Of a DNA stretch of 64,000 nucleotides, positions 1 through 8,889 are shown in pieces. The DNA is from Neobacillus niacini (GTDB taxonomy: Bacteria > Bacillota > Bacilli > Bacillales > Cytobacillaceae). The notes below the pieces were generated by a model. It was given only the letters and a program-made list of their open reading frames with translations. It was not told where the DNA came from and did not search any database. Position 1 is the stretch's first letter; each line of letters opens with the position of its first letter. Position numbers and translations under genes: made by a program. Where the stretch lies: contig NZ_BAWM01000003.1 in assembly GCF_000759675.1 (NCBI RefSeq), positions 40,412 through 104,411 of the forward strand. Reading direction: 5' to 3'.

Positions 1-359
<359 letters not shown>

Positions 360-370
360 TTGATAAGAAA

Positions 371-441
371 GTTGATTCCGTAAAAACGGAAAATTCCGGA
401 ATTGCGGAATCAACAATCATCAAAATTCCGTATTTCCGGAA
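371..441. promoter_or_regulatory. Three TTCCG-N6-CGGAA dyads: probable enhancer (UAS) of the sigma-54 activator
   Basis: Three copies of TTCCG-N6-CGGAA lie at 376-391, 394-409 and 426-441. The first two are nested in a larger 10-bp inverted repeat, GTTGATTCCG at 371-380 and CGGAATCAAC at 405-414. They begin about 12 bases after the thiolase stop and end roughly 100 bases before the -24 element at 541, the usual distance for a sigma-54 enhancer. The PAS-AAA-Fis activator encoded at 3031-4443 is the obvious candidate binder. The repeats are seen directly; the protein-site link is inference. Confidence 0.75.
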
Positions 442-538
442 AAACCACCGAAGAATGTTTGCTAGTTTTATTATATTAAATACCTAGATATTAGTATAAT
501 AAGAGAGAATTTTACGATTATTTAGACATTAAGTAAAC

Positions 539-555
539 TTGGCATAGAACTTGCA
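539..555 (+). promoter_or_regulatory. Sigma-54 (-24/-12) promoter
   Basis: The sequence TTGGCATAGAACTTGCA matches the sigma-54 consensus TTGGCACG-N4-TTGCW, with the invariant GG (541-542) and GC (553-554) separated by exactly 10 bases. It lies 87 bases upstream of the GntP permease start and is served by the sigma-54 activator gene encoded at the end of the same cluster. It would drive the permease and dehydrogenase genes. Confidence 0.85.
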
Positions 556-578
556 TTAATATAAACGTAGGCATTAGA

Positions 579-592
579 TGAAAACGTTTACT
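579..592 (+). promoter_or_regulatory. cre-like CcpA site
   Basis: TGAAAACGTTTACT matches the cre consensus TGWAANCGNTNWCA at 13 of 14 positions. It sits just downstream of the sigma-54 promoter, where CcpA could act as a roadblock, giving glucose repression on top of inducer-dependent activation. Confidence 0.6.
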
Positions 593-641
593 AAGGGGTA
601 TTTTGTTTGAAGCTTGCAAAAAAAGGTATAGGGGGATTTAA

Positions 642-2078
642 ATGGATTTAATTGTTATTCTTCTGGCGCTTGGACTGCTTATGTTCGCCGCCTACCGTGG
701 TTTTTCTGTAATTTTATTCGCTCCATTATGTGCAATTTTAGCTGTTTTATTTATTGATCCGAGTCAAGTTTTACCGTTTTTCTCTGGAGTATTTATGGAA
801 AAAATGGTTGGATTCATCAAATCCTACTTCCCAGTCTTCTTATTAGGAGCTATCTTCGGGAAGGTAGTTGAAATGTCAGGAATTGCGGAATCTATTGCGA
901 AGACCATTGTTCGCATATTAGGTGCGAAACGTGCCATGCTTACCATTGTTTTACTGGGCGCTATCTTAACATATAGCGGTGTAAGTTTATTCGTTGCTGT
1001 ATTCGCCATTTATCCGTTTGCAGCTCAAATGTTTAGAGAAGCCAATATTCCTAAAAGACTTATTCCCGGTACAATTGCGCTTGGTGCTTTCACATTCACC
1101 ATGGATGCCTTACCAGGAACGCCACAAATTCAAAACGTTATTCCAATTGCTTTCTTTAAAACCGATATTTATGCTGCACCTATACTAGGTATCATAGGAG
1201 CTATTTTCGTCTTAACGCTTGGCTTATTGTACTTGGAAATGAGAAGGAAAAAGGCAGAAAAGGCTGGAGAAGGCTATTATGGCTTCGGTGCTGAGAATGC
1301 AGCTGCTTTAGCAAAAGACTTAATTGAAGAAAAAGAAGAGGGAGCACCTGATTTAACTTCTAATCAATCTGTTTTAAGACAAGTTTTAGCATTTGTTCCA
1401 CTTATTCTTGTAGGTGTTACCAATAAACTATTCATTACGTTTATACCAAAATGGTATCCAAATGGATTTGACTTTAAAGCGATAGGTTTACCATACACAG
1501 TAGACGTCGCAGCGAGTGCTGCTATCTGGGCTATTGAAATGGCATTGGTTGTCGGGATTGTCACATCCCTTCTATATGACTGGAAGCGGGTAACTCATAA
1601 TTTTAAAGAAGGACTCAACCAAAGTATCGGCGGTTCATTACTAGCTACCATGAATACTGGTGCTGAATATGGATTTGGCGGAGTTATTGCTGCACTTCCT
1701 GGCTTTGCAAAAATTAGTGATGGAATTTCGACAACATTTACAAATCCACTTGTAAACGGTGCTGTTACAACTAGTACTCTTGCAGGTGTTACTGGTTCGG
1801 CATCTGGTGGTATGGGGATAGCATTAGGGGCAATGGCTGATAAATACAATCAGGCAATTGCAGCAGCAAATATTCCACCTGAAGTTATGCACCGTGTTGT
1901 TGCGATGGCGTCAGGCGGTATGGATACACTTCCTCACAATGGTGCGGTTATTACACTTTTAGCCGTTACAGGATTAACTCATAAACAATCCTATCGTGAT
2001 ATTTTTGCGATTACAATTATCAAAACAATAGCTGTTTTCTTCGTTATTGCCATCTATACTTTCTTAGGTCTTGTATAA
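642..2078 (+). CDS. GntP-family permease, probable 3-hydroxybutyrate transporter
   Basis: A 478-residue, strongly hydrophobic protein with about 12 membrane segments and glycine-rich stretches typical of the GntP family of proton symporters (for example GSASGGMGIALGAM and the C-terminal SGGMDTLPHNGAVITLL block). The start follows a GGGGG ribosome site at 631-635. In B. subtilis the relative YxjC is encoded with acetoacetate CoA-transferase and a 3-hydroxybutyrate dehydrogenase-like gene; here it sits between thiolase and dehydrogenase, so uptake of 3-hydroxybutyrate or a similar short acid is the likely role. Transcription probably starts from the sigma-54 promoter at 539-555. Gluconate or another acid remains possible from sequence alone. 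Confidence 0.85.
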   Translation: MDLIVILLALGLLMFAAYRGFSVILFAPLCAILAVLFIDPSQVLPFFSGVFMEKMVGFIKSYFPVFLLGAIFGKVVEMSGIAESIAKTIVRILGAKRAMLTIVLLGAILTYSGVSLFVAVFAIYPFAAQMFREANIPKRLIPGTIALGAFTFTMDALPGTPQIQNVIPIAFFKTDIYAAPILGIIGAIFVLTLGLLYLEMRRKKAEKAGEGYYGFGAENAAALAKDLIEEKEEGAPDLTSNQSVLRQVLAFVPLILVGVTNKLFITFIPKWYPNGFDFKAIGLPYTVDVAASAAIWAIEMALVVGIVTSLLYDWKRVTHNFKEGLNQSIGGSLLATMNTGAEYGFGGVIAALPGFAKISDGISTTFTNPLVNGAVTTSTLAGVTGSASGGMGIALGAMADKYNQAIAAANIPPEVMHRVVAMASGGMDTLPHNGAVITLLAVTGLTHKQSYRDIFAITIIKTIAVFFVIAIYTFLGLV

Positions 2079-2129
2079 AATTTAGAAACATACGTTAGAT
2101 TAATAAATAGATATTTTAGGAGGGTCAAT

Positions 2130-2906
2130 ATGTTAGTAGGTAAAGTAGCATTTATTACTGGATCTGCAAGTGGAATAGGTTTAGAAATCGCAAAGACTTT
2201 TGCACAAGAGGGAGCAAAAGTGGTTATTTCTGATTTGAATAAAGAAAAAAGTGAAATTGTTGCGAGTGAACTAAGAGAGCAAGGGTATGAAGCATTTTCT
2301 GCTCCTTGTGATGTCACTGATGAGGAAGCATTCAAGAATGCTATAGAATCTGCACATAGCAGATTTGGAAGAATCGATATTTTAGTAAATAATGCTGGAC
2401 TGCAGTATGTTTCTCCAATTGAGGATTTCCCTACTGAAAAGTTTGAGTTCTTAGTAAAAGTTATGCTCACGGCTCCGTTTATTGGGATTAAACATGTATT
2501 CCCTATCATGAAAGAACAGGGCTTTGGAAGAGTCATCAATATGGCATCGATTAACGGTGTTATTGGTTTTGCTGGAAAGGCAGCCTACAATAGTGCGAAG
2601 CATGGAGTGATTGGACTAACAAAGGTTGCTGCATTAGAGGGCGCTACACATGGGATCACTGTAAATGCTCTATGCCCAGGTTATGTTGATACACCACTAG
2701 TTAGAAACCAGCTCAAAGACTTGTCTATTACAAGGAATGTCAGCTTGGAACGTGTAATCGATGATGTACTACTTTCGCTTGTACCTCAAAAGAGGCTGTT
2801 AGCGGTATCGGAAATCGCCGATTACGCTGCTTTCTTGGCTAGTGATAAAGCTAGAGGAATCACAGGTCAAGCCGTTATTCTTGATGGCGGTTACACTATT
2901 CAATAG
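2130..2906 (+). CDS. 3-hydroxybutyrate dehydrogenase (short-chain dehydrogenase/reductase)
   Basis: A 258-residue classical SDR, preceded by an AGGAGGG ribosome site. It has the N-terminal NAD-binding TGSASGIG motif (about residues 10-17), NNAG (about 88-91), the catalytic Ser and YxxxK pair (YNSAKHG, around residue 153), and the PGYVDTPL segment after it. The family member found next to GntP permeases oxidises D-3-hydroxybutyrate to acetoacetate with NAD. The upstream thiolase and permease support that assignment; acetoacetate CoA activation must be encoded upstream of the window or elsewhere. It closes the operon, with a terminator at 2913-2947. Confidence 0.85.
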   Translation: MLVGKVAFITGSASGIGLEIAKTFAQEGAKVVISDLNKEKSEIVASELREQGYEAFSAPCDVTDEEAFKNAIESAHSRFGRIDILVNNAGLQYVSPIEDFPTEKFEFLVKVMLTAPFIGIKHVFPIMKEQGFGRVINMASINGVIGFAGKAAYNSAKHGVIGLTKVAALEGATHGITVNALCPGYVDTPLVRNQLKDLSITRNVSLERVIDDVLLSLVPQKRLLAVSEIADYAAFLASDKARGITGQAVILDGGYTIQ

Positions 2907-2912
2907 TAAAGA

Positions 2913-2947
2913 GATCCTGCTCGGGTTACCCGAACAGGATTCTTTTA
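2913..2947 (+). terminator. Rho-independent terminator after the 3-hydroxybutyrate operon
   Basis: A 12-bp stem (ATCCTGCTCGGG at 2914-2925 pairing with CCCGAACAGGAT at 2929-2940, one wobble) with a 3-base loop is followed by TCTTTTATT. Confidence 0.85.
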
Positions 2948-2989
2948 TTACTGGAAAGCTCTACCATGGTGATTAACCCCAAACCTCTT

Positions 2990-2998
2990 TGATATAAT
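2990..2998 (+). promoter_or_regulatory. Extended -10 promoter for the sigma-54 activator gene
   Basis: TGATATAAT forms a perfect -10 (TATAAT at 2993-2998) with a TGN extension. No good -35 is seen. It lies 33 bases before the activator start and suggests housekeeping, separate transcription of the regulator. Confidence 0.5.
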
Positions 2999-3030
2999 GA
3001 ACGTAAACAAATCTATTAGGGTGAAAAGAT

Positions 3031-4443
3031 ATGAAACTAGGAATGGAAAAAATCCCACATCATTGGATAGAAGAAATTATTAATCTTGCGGGTGAACGGA
3101 TTGTTGTTGTTGATCGTGAGGGTACTATTCTTTATATCAATGCAGCTTATTGTGAATTTCTAGGCACCACTGTTGAAAAAGCTATAGGAAAGCCTGTTCA
3201 AGATGTAATTGAGAATTCAAGGATGCATATCGTCGCCAAAACCGGACAAAAAGAGCTGGCCGCCCTGCAGCCCATTAACGGAAGTGATATGATTGCAAAC
3301 CGATATCCTCTTATCATTGATGGTGAACTAGTAGGAGCAGTCGGAACTGTGATGTTTCGCAATCCCGAGGATTGGATGGTATACAAAAATAAAATTCAGC
3401 ATCTGGTTGAAGAAGTGAAATATTATAAAACAAAAGCTGAAAAAGATGTTAAGAGTAAATATTACTTCAGTAACCTAATTGGGAATAGTCCTTCCTTCAC
3501 TGCAGTAAAAAAATTAGCTGAAAGAGTTTCCAGCAGTCAATCAGCCGTTTTATTACTTGGTGAATCTGGTACGGGTAAGGAATTGTTTGCTTCTGCCATT
3601 CACAATAACAGCACCCGTGCATCTTTCCCTTTCGTGCCAATAAATTGTGCGTCTATTCCGGAGCATTTACTTGAGTCGGAATTGTTTGGTTATGATGATG
3701 GCGCCTTTACTGGTGCCAAAAAGGGCGGAAAGAAAGGACATTTTCAAAGAGCCAATCGTGGAACTATTTTTCTTGATGAAATTGGTGATATGCCGCTTGC
3801 GATGCAAAGTAAGCTGCTAAGAGTCTTGCAGGAGCGTGAAATACTGCCAGTCGGCGGTCAAAAGTCAATTGCAGTGGACGTTCGCATCATTGCAGCTACA
3901 CATCGGAATTTAGAGAAAATGGTGGAAGAAGGAACATTTCGTCAAGATTTATATTACCGGTTAAATGTGATTAAAATAGAAATTCCCCCACTTAGAGAGC
4001 GTAATGGCGATGTCGAGTTAATAGCCATTAATTTATTAGAAAAATTAGAAAGAAAATTCTATCGTAAAGGTATTAAGCTATCTGCTGAAGTAGTAGAGAG
4101 ACTCAATCAGCATAAATGGCAAGGGAATATTCGAGAGCTCGAGAATGTTCTTGAGAGGTCTATCAATGTTTTAGACGGAGATACAATAGAATTAGCGCAT
4201 CTTCCATTATATTTACGAGATTATGAGGCAGTAATTATTCCTGAAAAGTCAAATGAGAATGAGTCAGTAAACATTGCTGACATGCCTGTTCAGTCGTTAA
4301 AAGAAACACTTGCACAAGTGGAAAAACAAGCAATCTTAAATGCCCTTTCCGTTACCAATGGAAATAAGCAGGAAGCGGCAAGGTTACTTGAAATAGGAAA
4401 AACTAGATTTTACGAGAAATGCAAAATACATGATATTTATTGA
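3031..4443 (+). CDS. Sigma-54-dependent transcriptional activator (PAS-AAA-Fis)
   Basis: A 470-residue enhancer-binding protein. An N-terminal PAS domain (about residues 10-115) is the likely ligand sensor; there is no receiver domain. The AAA+ domain carries Walker A GESGTGKE (177-184), the sigma-54 contact loop GAFTGA (224-229) and Walker B TIFLDEIGD. The Fis-type helix-turn-helix occupies the last 40 residues (NKQEAARLLEIGKTRFYEK). It lies directly downstream of the 3-hydroxybutyrate genes, and the sigma-54 promoter plus triple dyad upstream of the permease are its probable target. The inducer is presumably 3-hydroxybutyrate or acetoacetate, which is inference. Confidence 0.9.
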   Translation: MKLGMEKIPHHWIEEIINLAGERIVVVDREGTILYINAAYCEFLGTTVEKAIGKPVQDVIENSRMHIVAKTGQKELAALQPINGSDMIANRYPLIIDGELVGAVGTVMFRNPEDWMVYKNKIQHLVEEVKYYKTKAEKDVKSKYYFSNLIGNSPSFTAVKKLAERVSSSQSAVLLLGESGTGKELFASAIHNNSTRASFPFVPINCASIPEHLLESELFGYDDGAFTGAKKGGKKGHFQRANRGTIFLDEIGDMPLAMQSKLLRVLQEREILPVGGQKSIAVDVRIIAATHRNLEKMVEEGTFRQDLYYRLNVIKIEIPPLRERNGDVELIAINLLEKLERKFYRKGIKLSAEVVERLNQHKWQGNIRELENVLERSINVLDGDTIELAHLPLYLRDYEAVIIPEKSNENESVNIADMPVQSLKETLAQVEKQAILNALSVTNGNKQEAARLLEIGKTRFYEKCKIHDIY

Positions 4444-4452
4444 ATTTGAAGG

Positions 4453-4484
4453 CAGCTTCCAAAGCGGAAGCTGTTCTTTTTTTA
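4453..4484 (+). terminator. Rho-independent terminator after the activator gene
   Basis: CAGCTTCC (4453-4460) pairs with GGAAGCTG (4466-4473), followed by TTCTTTTTTTAT. Confidence 0.85.
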
Positions 4485-4602
4485 TACCCACAAAAAAATA
4501 TGTAAAGATTATTGCCAATGTGGTCAAAAAAGTGTTTAAACAAATAAAAATTTTTCTATTAAAATATAGGAACATGTAGTAACAAGGGGGAGAAAACCAG
4601 TT

Positions 4603-4791
4603 ATGGAATCAACTGATTGGATGGGAAAATTATTAGGTATTTGCCAATGGATTACCCGACTAGCTTATATTAACCTCTTATGGCTGTTTTTTATGAGCGT
4701 TGGTTTGTTTGTTTTCGGGGCTGCTCCTTCTACAGCAGCCATGTTCACAATCATGCGTAAATGGATAAAGGGAGAAACTGATTTACTATAA
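4603..4791 (+). pseudogene. Truncated YesL-family (DUF624) membrane protein
   Basis: A 62-residue ORF with a good GGGGG ribosome site matches only the N-terminus of YesL/DUF624 proteins (WMGKLLGICQWITRLAYINL, then a hydrophobic segment and PSTAAMFTIMRKW). Intact members are about 200 residues, with several membrane segments, and usually accompany carbohydrate ABC transporters. The ORF stops abruptly where a second broken gene, the tail of an alpha-galactosidase, begins. It reads as the left side of a deletion that removed an alpha-galactoside transport and hydrolysis locus. Confidence 0.7.
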
Positions 4792-5023
4792 GGTATTGGC
4801 AACGCCAAACTCTCAAAAACAGCAAACATTACGTCTGAGTGGACTATCAGAAGATAAAGCATATGTATTGGATGGGCGAACCTATTATGGCGATGAGCTA
4901 ATGCAAGTGGGACTTCAGCTTCCAACAGAGTTTAACGGAGTAAACTTGAAATCGTCGAAACGAAGAGGCGACTTCCAATCTAACATATTTTATTTAAAAT
5001 GTACGAATGAAAATGTGAACTAA
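4784..5023 (+). pseudogene. C-terminal remnant of a GH36 alpha-galactosidase
   Basis: The frame reads YYKVLATPNSQKQQTL and then RLSGLSEDKAYVLDG, GDELMQVGLQLP and GDFQSNIFYLK, which corresponds to the extreme C-terminal beta domain of family 36 alpha-galactosidases (normally about 730 residues). Its catalytic domain is absent. The fragment begins within ten bases of the end of the YesL fragment, in another reading frame, so the two were joined by one deletion. Position just ahead of galK fits an ancestral melibiose/raffinose-to-galactose locus. Confidence 0.7.
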
Positions 5024-5030
5024 GCTCGTA

Positions 5031-5072
5031 AAAAAGCAGTGTGTATAGGTATACACTGCTTTTTATTTTTTT
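5031..5072 (+). terminator. Rho-independent terminator after the alpha-galactosidase remnant
   Basis: AAAAAGCAGTGTGTA (5031-5045) pairs with TATACACTGCTTTTT, followed by a T-rich run. It still separates the remnant from the gal operon promoter region. Confidence 0.85.
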
Positions 5073-5083
5073 TAGTAAAACTT

Positions 5084-5097
5084 TTAGTAAAAACTAA
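5084..5097. promoter_or_regulatory. Candidate GalR operator upstream of galK
   Basis: TTAGTAAAAACTAA is a 14-bp even palindrome-like element (TTAGT, four bases, ACTAA) about 65 bases before galK. A second TTTAGTAAAA lies at 5071-5080 and TTTTACT at 5106-5112. LacI-type regulators such as the one encoded at 9952 bind short symmetric sites of this size; the match to this protein is unproven and the central CG usual for the family is missing. Confidence 0.3.
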
Positions 5098-5159
5098 TAG
5101 ATTTCTTTTACTGAATGGATTAAACTAAACATATAGCATAAATAGTTGGAGGGACGACA

Positions 5160-6341
5160 ATGAATATCACAAAGTTAACTAATGCATTCAGAGAAATATT
5201 TGACACCCAGCCCGAGCGAGCATTCTTTGCTCCAGGGAGAATTAATTTGATTGGCGAACATACGGATTACAACGGTGGTCATGTTTTTCCATGTGCAATT
5301 ACATATGGTACATATGCGGTCGCAAGGAAAAGAGAGGACAATTTAATCAGGCTTTACTCGGTAAACTTTCCGGATAAGGGAATCATCGAATTTGACTTGA
5401 CACAGTTGGATTATGAAAAAAAACATAATTGGGCTAATTATCCGAAGGGGATGATCCGTTACATTAAGGAGGCTGGATTTGTTATTCCATCTGGATTTGA
5501 GTGCTTAATTGAAGGGAATATTCCAAATGGTGCCGGGCTCTCCTCTTCAGCATCCATAGAGTTATTAACAGGAGTGTTGCTGAACGGAATATTTGAATTA
5601 GGAATTCCTCGCCTTGATATGATTAAGCTTGGTAAAAAAGTTGAAAATGAGTTCATTGGTGTCAACAGTGGTATTATGGACCAGTTTGCCATCGGAATGG
5701 GTAAAAAGGATGCAGGGATTTTACTGGATTGCCAAACATTAAAATATGAATACGCACCGATTCAGCTTGAGGGCTACAAAATATTAATTATGAACACGAA
5801 CAAACGCAGGGAGCTGGCAGATTCGAAATATAATGAGCGCCGGGGAGAATGTGAAGAAGCATTATCTCAGCTCCAGCAAAAACTTCCGATTGAAGCGCTT
5901 GGACAGCTTACCGAAGCGGAGTTTGATGAAAATCAAACCTTAATAGCTAATGAAACCGTCCGTAAGCGTGCAAAGCATGCTGTCTATGAAAATAGGAGAA
6001 CGCTAAAAGCCCTTCAAGAACTAAAGGCAGGGAACCTAGAGGCGTTTGGGCAGCTTATGAATCAATCACACATCTCGTTACGAGACGATTATGAAGTAAC
6101 AGGAGTCGAACTTGATAGTTTAGTAGATGCAGCATGGAACCAGCCAGGGGTCATAGGTGCTCGTATGACCGGAGCGGGATTCGGGGGCTGCGCGATTGCA
6201 GTTGTTGAAAATGAAGAGGTTGAGAGCTTTATAGCCAATGTTGGTGCAGTTTATCAGGGCAAAATTGGCTATCAAGCAGATTTCTATGTTGCAAGTATTG
6301 GTGATGGTGCAAAAGAAATCCAAATGGAGGCGTTTGAATGA
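5160..6341 (+). CDS. galK: Galactokinase
   Basis: A 393-residue GHMP-family kinase phosphorylating galactose to galactose-1-phosphate, the first Leloir step. The galactokinase signature GRINLIGEHTDYNGG is near residues 22-36, the ATP-binding GAGLSSSAS loop near 122-130, and the C-terminal GARMTGAGFGGCAI motif near 335. A GGAGGG ribosome site precedes the ATG. The gene opens a tight operon, overlapping galE by four bases (ATGA). Full length for the family and no key motif missing. Confidence 0.97.
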   Translation: MNITKLTNAFREIFDTQPERAFFAPGRINLIGEHTDYNGGHVFPCAITYGTYAVARKREDNLIRLYSVNFPDKGIIEFDLTQLDYEKKHNWANYPKGMIRYIKEAGFVIPSGFECLIEGNIPNGAGLSSSASIELLTGVLLNGIFELGIPRLDMIKLGKKVENEFIGVNSGIMDQFAIGMGKKDAGILLDCQTLKYEYAPIQLEGYKILIMNTNKRRELADSKYNERRGECEEALSQLQQKLPIEALGQLTEAEFDENQTLIANETVRKRAKHAVYENRRTLKALQELKAGNLEAFGQLMNQSHISLRDDYEVTGVELDSLVDAAWNQPGVIGARMTGAGFGGCAIAVVENEEVESFIANVGAVYQGKIGYQADFYVASIGDGAKEIQMEAFE

Positions 6342-7327
6342 GTATACTAGTTTTAGGCGGAGCGGGTTATGTTGGTTCGCATGCCGTTTACCAGTTAATT
6401 GATCAGGGTTCTGAAGTTGTGGTTATTGATAATTTGCAAACAGGTCATCGCGACGCAATACATCACAAGGCTCAATTCTATAAAGGTGATATCCGCAGCC
6501 GTGAGTTTATGCGTTCAGTTTTTGAAAAAGAAAACATTGAAGCAATTCTCCATTTTGCAGCCAACTCTCTTGTAGGTGAATCAATGACGGAGCCCCTAAA
6601 ATACTTTGATAACAATGTGTACGGGACACAAATTGTCCTCGAAATGATGAAGGAATATAACGTTAAGCACATCGTCTTTTCATCGACAGCAGCAGTATAT
6701 GGCGAACAGAAGGTGATGCCGATTAAGGAAAATGCGGCAACAGTACCGACAAACACCTATGGTGAAACAAAGCTCACGATGGAAAAAATGATTGCCTGGT
6801 GTGAAATGGCATTCGATATTAACTATGTATCGCTCCGTTATTTTAACGTCGCCTCAGCAAGGAGTGATGGGCAGATTGGCGAGGACCATAATCCTGAAAC
6901 CCACTTGATTCCTGTTGTATTGGAAGCTGCTTTAGGAAAAAGACCAGCTGTGACGGTCTTTGGACAAGATTATGATACTACAGACGGGACCTGTGTTCGT
7001 GATTATATCCATGTTGAGGATTTGATTGATGCTCACCTTCTAGCACTCGCGTTTTTGCAAAATGGCGGAGAGAGTAATGTTTTCAATCTTGGAAGCAGCA
7101 AGGGGTTTTCAGTAAAAGAAATTATCGAGACGGCAAAAGAAGTAACGGGGATTGATATTCCTGTCCAATTCGGCGAGCGTCGTGCTGGGGACCCTAGTAC
7201 ATTAATTGCTTCATCAGAAAAAGCCAGAAGTGTGCTGGGCTGGAATCCAACAAGGACCTCAATTCAACGAATCATTAGCGACGCATGGAACTGGCATCAA
7301 CATCATCCAAATGGATATGAGAGGTGA
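6338..7327 (+). CDS. galE: UDP-glucose 4-epimerase
   Basis: A 329-residue extended SDR enzyme interconverting UDP-galactose and UDP-glucose. It shows the NAD-binding GGAGYVGSH at residues 7-15, catalytic Ser/Thr in SSTAAVYG, and the YxxxK pair (YGETKLTMEK). Its start codon overlaps the galK stop in ATGA, which implies translational coupling. The FGERRAGDPSTLIASSEKA stretch near the C-terminus is typical for bacterial GalE. Confidence 0.97.
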   Translation: MSILVLGGAGYVGSHAVYQLIDQGSEVVVIDNLQTGHRDAIHHKAQFYKGDIRSREFMRSVFEKENIEAILHFAANSLVGESMTEPLKYFDNNVYGTQIVLEMMKEYNVKHIVFSSTAAVYGEQKVMPIKENAATVPTNTYGETKLTMEKMIAWCEMAFDINYVSLRYFNVASARSDGQIGEDHNPETHLIPVVLEAALGKRPAVTVFGQDYDTTDGTCVRDYIHVEDLIDAHLLALAFLQNGGESNVFNLGSSKGFSVKEIIETAKEVTGIDIPVQFGERRAGDPSTLIASSEKARSVLGWNPTRTSIQRIISDAWNWHQHHPNGYER

Positions 7328-7332
7328 AGGGT

Positions 7333-8814
7333 ATGATCAATCAACGAATCCAACAATTAATTAATCAAGCCATTGCAGCTCAATTAATCGAGCCTGAGGA
7401 TGAAATCTATTCCCGCAATCAAATTCTCTCACTCTTACATTTAATCGATTTTAAGGAATGTGAGGTAGAGCGTGATTTAGAGATACCTGATTTACTTGAG
7501 CAGATTGTTGAGTACGCTTGTGAACAAGGTATTATTGAGGATATTTTTGATGAAAAAGAGATTTTTTCAAGTAAGATCATGAACTGCTTTATGGCACGTC
7601 CATCAACCGTTAATCAGATATTTTACGATAAGTATAATCAGAATCCACAAGCAGCCACAGAGTACTTTTATGAGTTAAGCAAAAATAGCAACTATATTCA
7701 GATGAAGCGAATTCGTAATAATATCGAGTATAAGGTTAGTACGGGATATGGTGAACTTGATATTACCATTAATTTATCAAAGCCAGAAAAGGATCCTAGA
7801 AGTATTGAACGCGAACGTGCTGTAGAAAAAACAGATTATCCTAAATGCTTGCTTTGTGTTGAAAATGAAGGCTATGCGGGAAGAATAGGTCACCCTGCAC
7901 GGTCTAATCACCGTATGATTAGGTTAAACCTTTTAGAAAAGAAGTGGCTATTACAATATTCACCCTACGTGTATTACAATGAACATTGTATTGTTTTGTC
8001 AGAGCAACATACGGATATGAAAATTTCACCAGTCACGTTCCAGCGGTTATTGAGTTTTGTTGAGCAGTTTCCCCATTATTTTGTCGGGTCTAATGCTGAT
8101 TTACCGATTGTCGGTGGTTCAATCCTGTCACATGATCATTATCAAGGTGGTCATTATGACTTTGCGATGGCAAAAGCAGAGGATGATTGGACATTTGAAT
8201 TAGCAGAGTTCCCTAATGTAGTTGGTTCCGTCGTCAAATGGCCAATGTCTGTCATACGATTGCGTTCAGTAGAAATTAGACAACTTGTCGAAGCTGGAGA
8301 GCATATTCTATCTAAATGGAAAAGTTACAGTGACGAAACAGTAGGAATCCGTGCAAAAACGGGCGATATCCCTCACAATACGATTACACCGATTGCACGC
8401 AAAAACCAGGAATTCTATGAATTAGATTTAGTCCTTCGGAACAACCGGACGAGCGAGGAACATCCACTTGGAATATTTCACCCTCATCAAGATGTTCATC
8501 ATATTAAGAGGGAAAACATCGGGCTAATCGAAGTAATGGGGCTGGCCGTTTTGCCGGCACGATTAAAAAATGAACTTGAAGAAGTTGAAAATTTCATTCT
8601 TGGAAAAACAGATTTAGTTGCAGATTATCATAGGGAATGGGCTAAAAGCCTAAAAGCAGCCTATCAATCTGTTGTAACACCGTCAAATGTTGAAGCACTA
8701 GTTAGAGAAGAGACAGGGAAAAAGTTTTTAAAGACATTAGAAGATGCAGGTGTTTTTAAGCGAAATGAAGAAGGCAAAGCAGGGTTCAACCGCTTTATCT
8801 TGTCACTATCATAA
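7333..8814 (+). CDS. galT: Galactose-1-phosphate uridylyltransferase, class II
   Basis: A 493-residue protein of the Firmicutes-type GalT (about 490 residues), not the shorter histidine-triad class I enzyme. The GGSILSHDHYQGG motif and the HPHQDVHHIK segment are characteristic. It transfers UMP from UDP-glucose to galactose-1-phosphate. I place the start at ATG 7333, with GAGAGGTG at 7319-7326 as its ribosome site overlapping the galE stop, rather than at the in-frame GTG 7324, which lies inside that site. Confidence 0.95.
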   Translation: MINQRIQQLINQAIAAQLIEPEDEIYSRNQILSLLHLIDFKECEVERDLEIPDLLEQIVEYACEQGIIEDIFDEKEIFSSKIMNCFMARPSTVNQIFYDKYNQNPQAATEYFYELSKNSNYIQMKRIRNNIEYKVSTGYGELDITINLSKPEKDPRSIERERAVEKTDYPKCLLCVENEGYAGRIGHPARSNHRMIRLNLLEKKWLLQYSPYVYYNEHCIVLSEQHTDMKISPVTFQRLLSFVEQFPHYFVGSNADLPIVGGSILSHDHYQGGHYDFAMAKAEDDWTFELAEFPNVVGSVVKWPMSVIRLRSVEIRQLVEAGEHILSKWKSYSDETVGIRAKTGDIPHNTITPIARKNQEFYELDLVLRNNRTSEEHPLGIFHPHQDVHHIKRENIGLIEVMGLAVLPARLKNELEEVENFILGKTDLVADYHREWAKSLKAAYQSVVTPSNVEALVREETGKKFLKTLEDAGVFKRNEEGKAGFNRFILSLS

Positions 8815-8889
8815 ATCCTTAAGCTTATGGCATGGAGAAAGGCGGAATGGCTCATATTTTTTGAGATGAAGTAATGGAGTGGTAAATAA

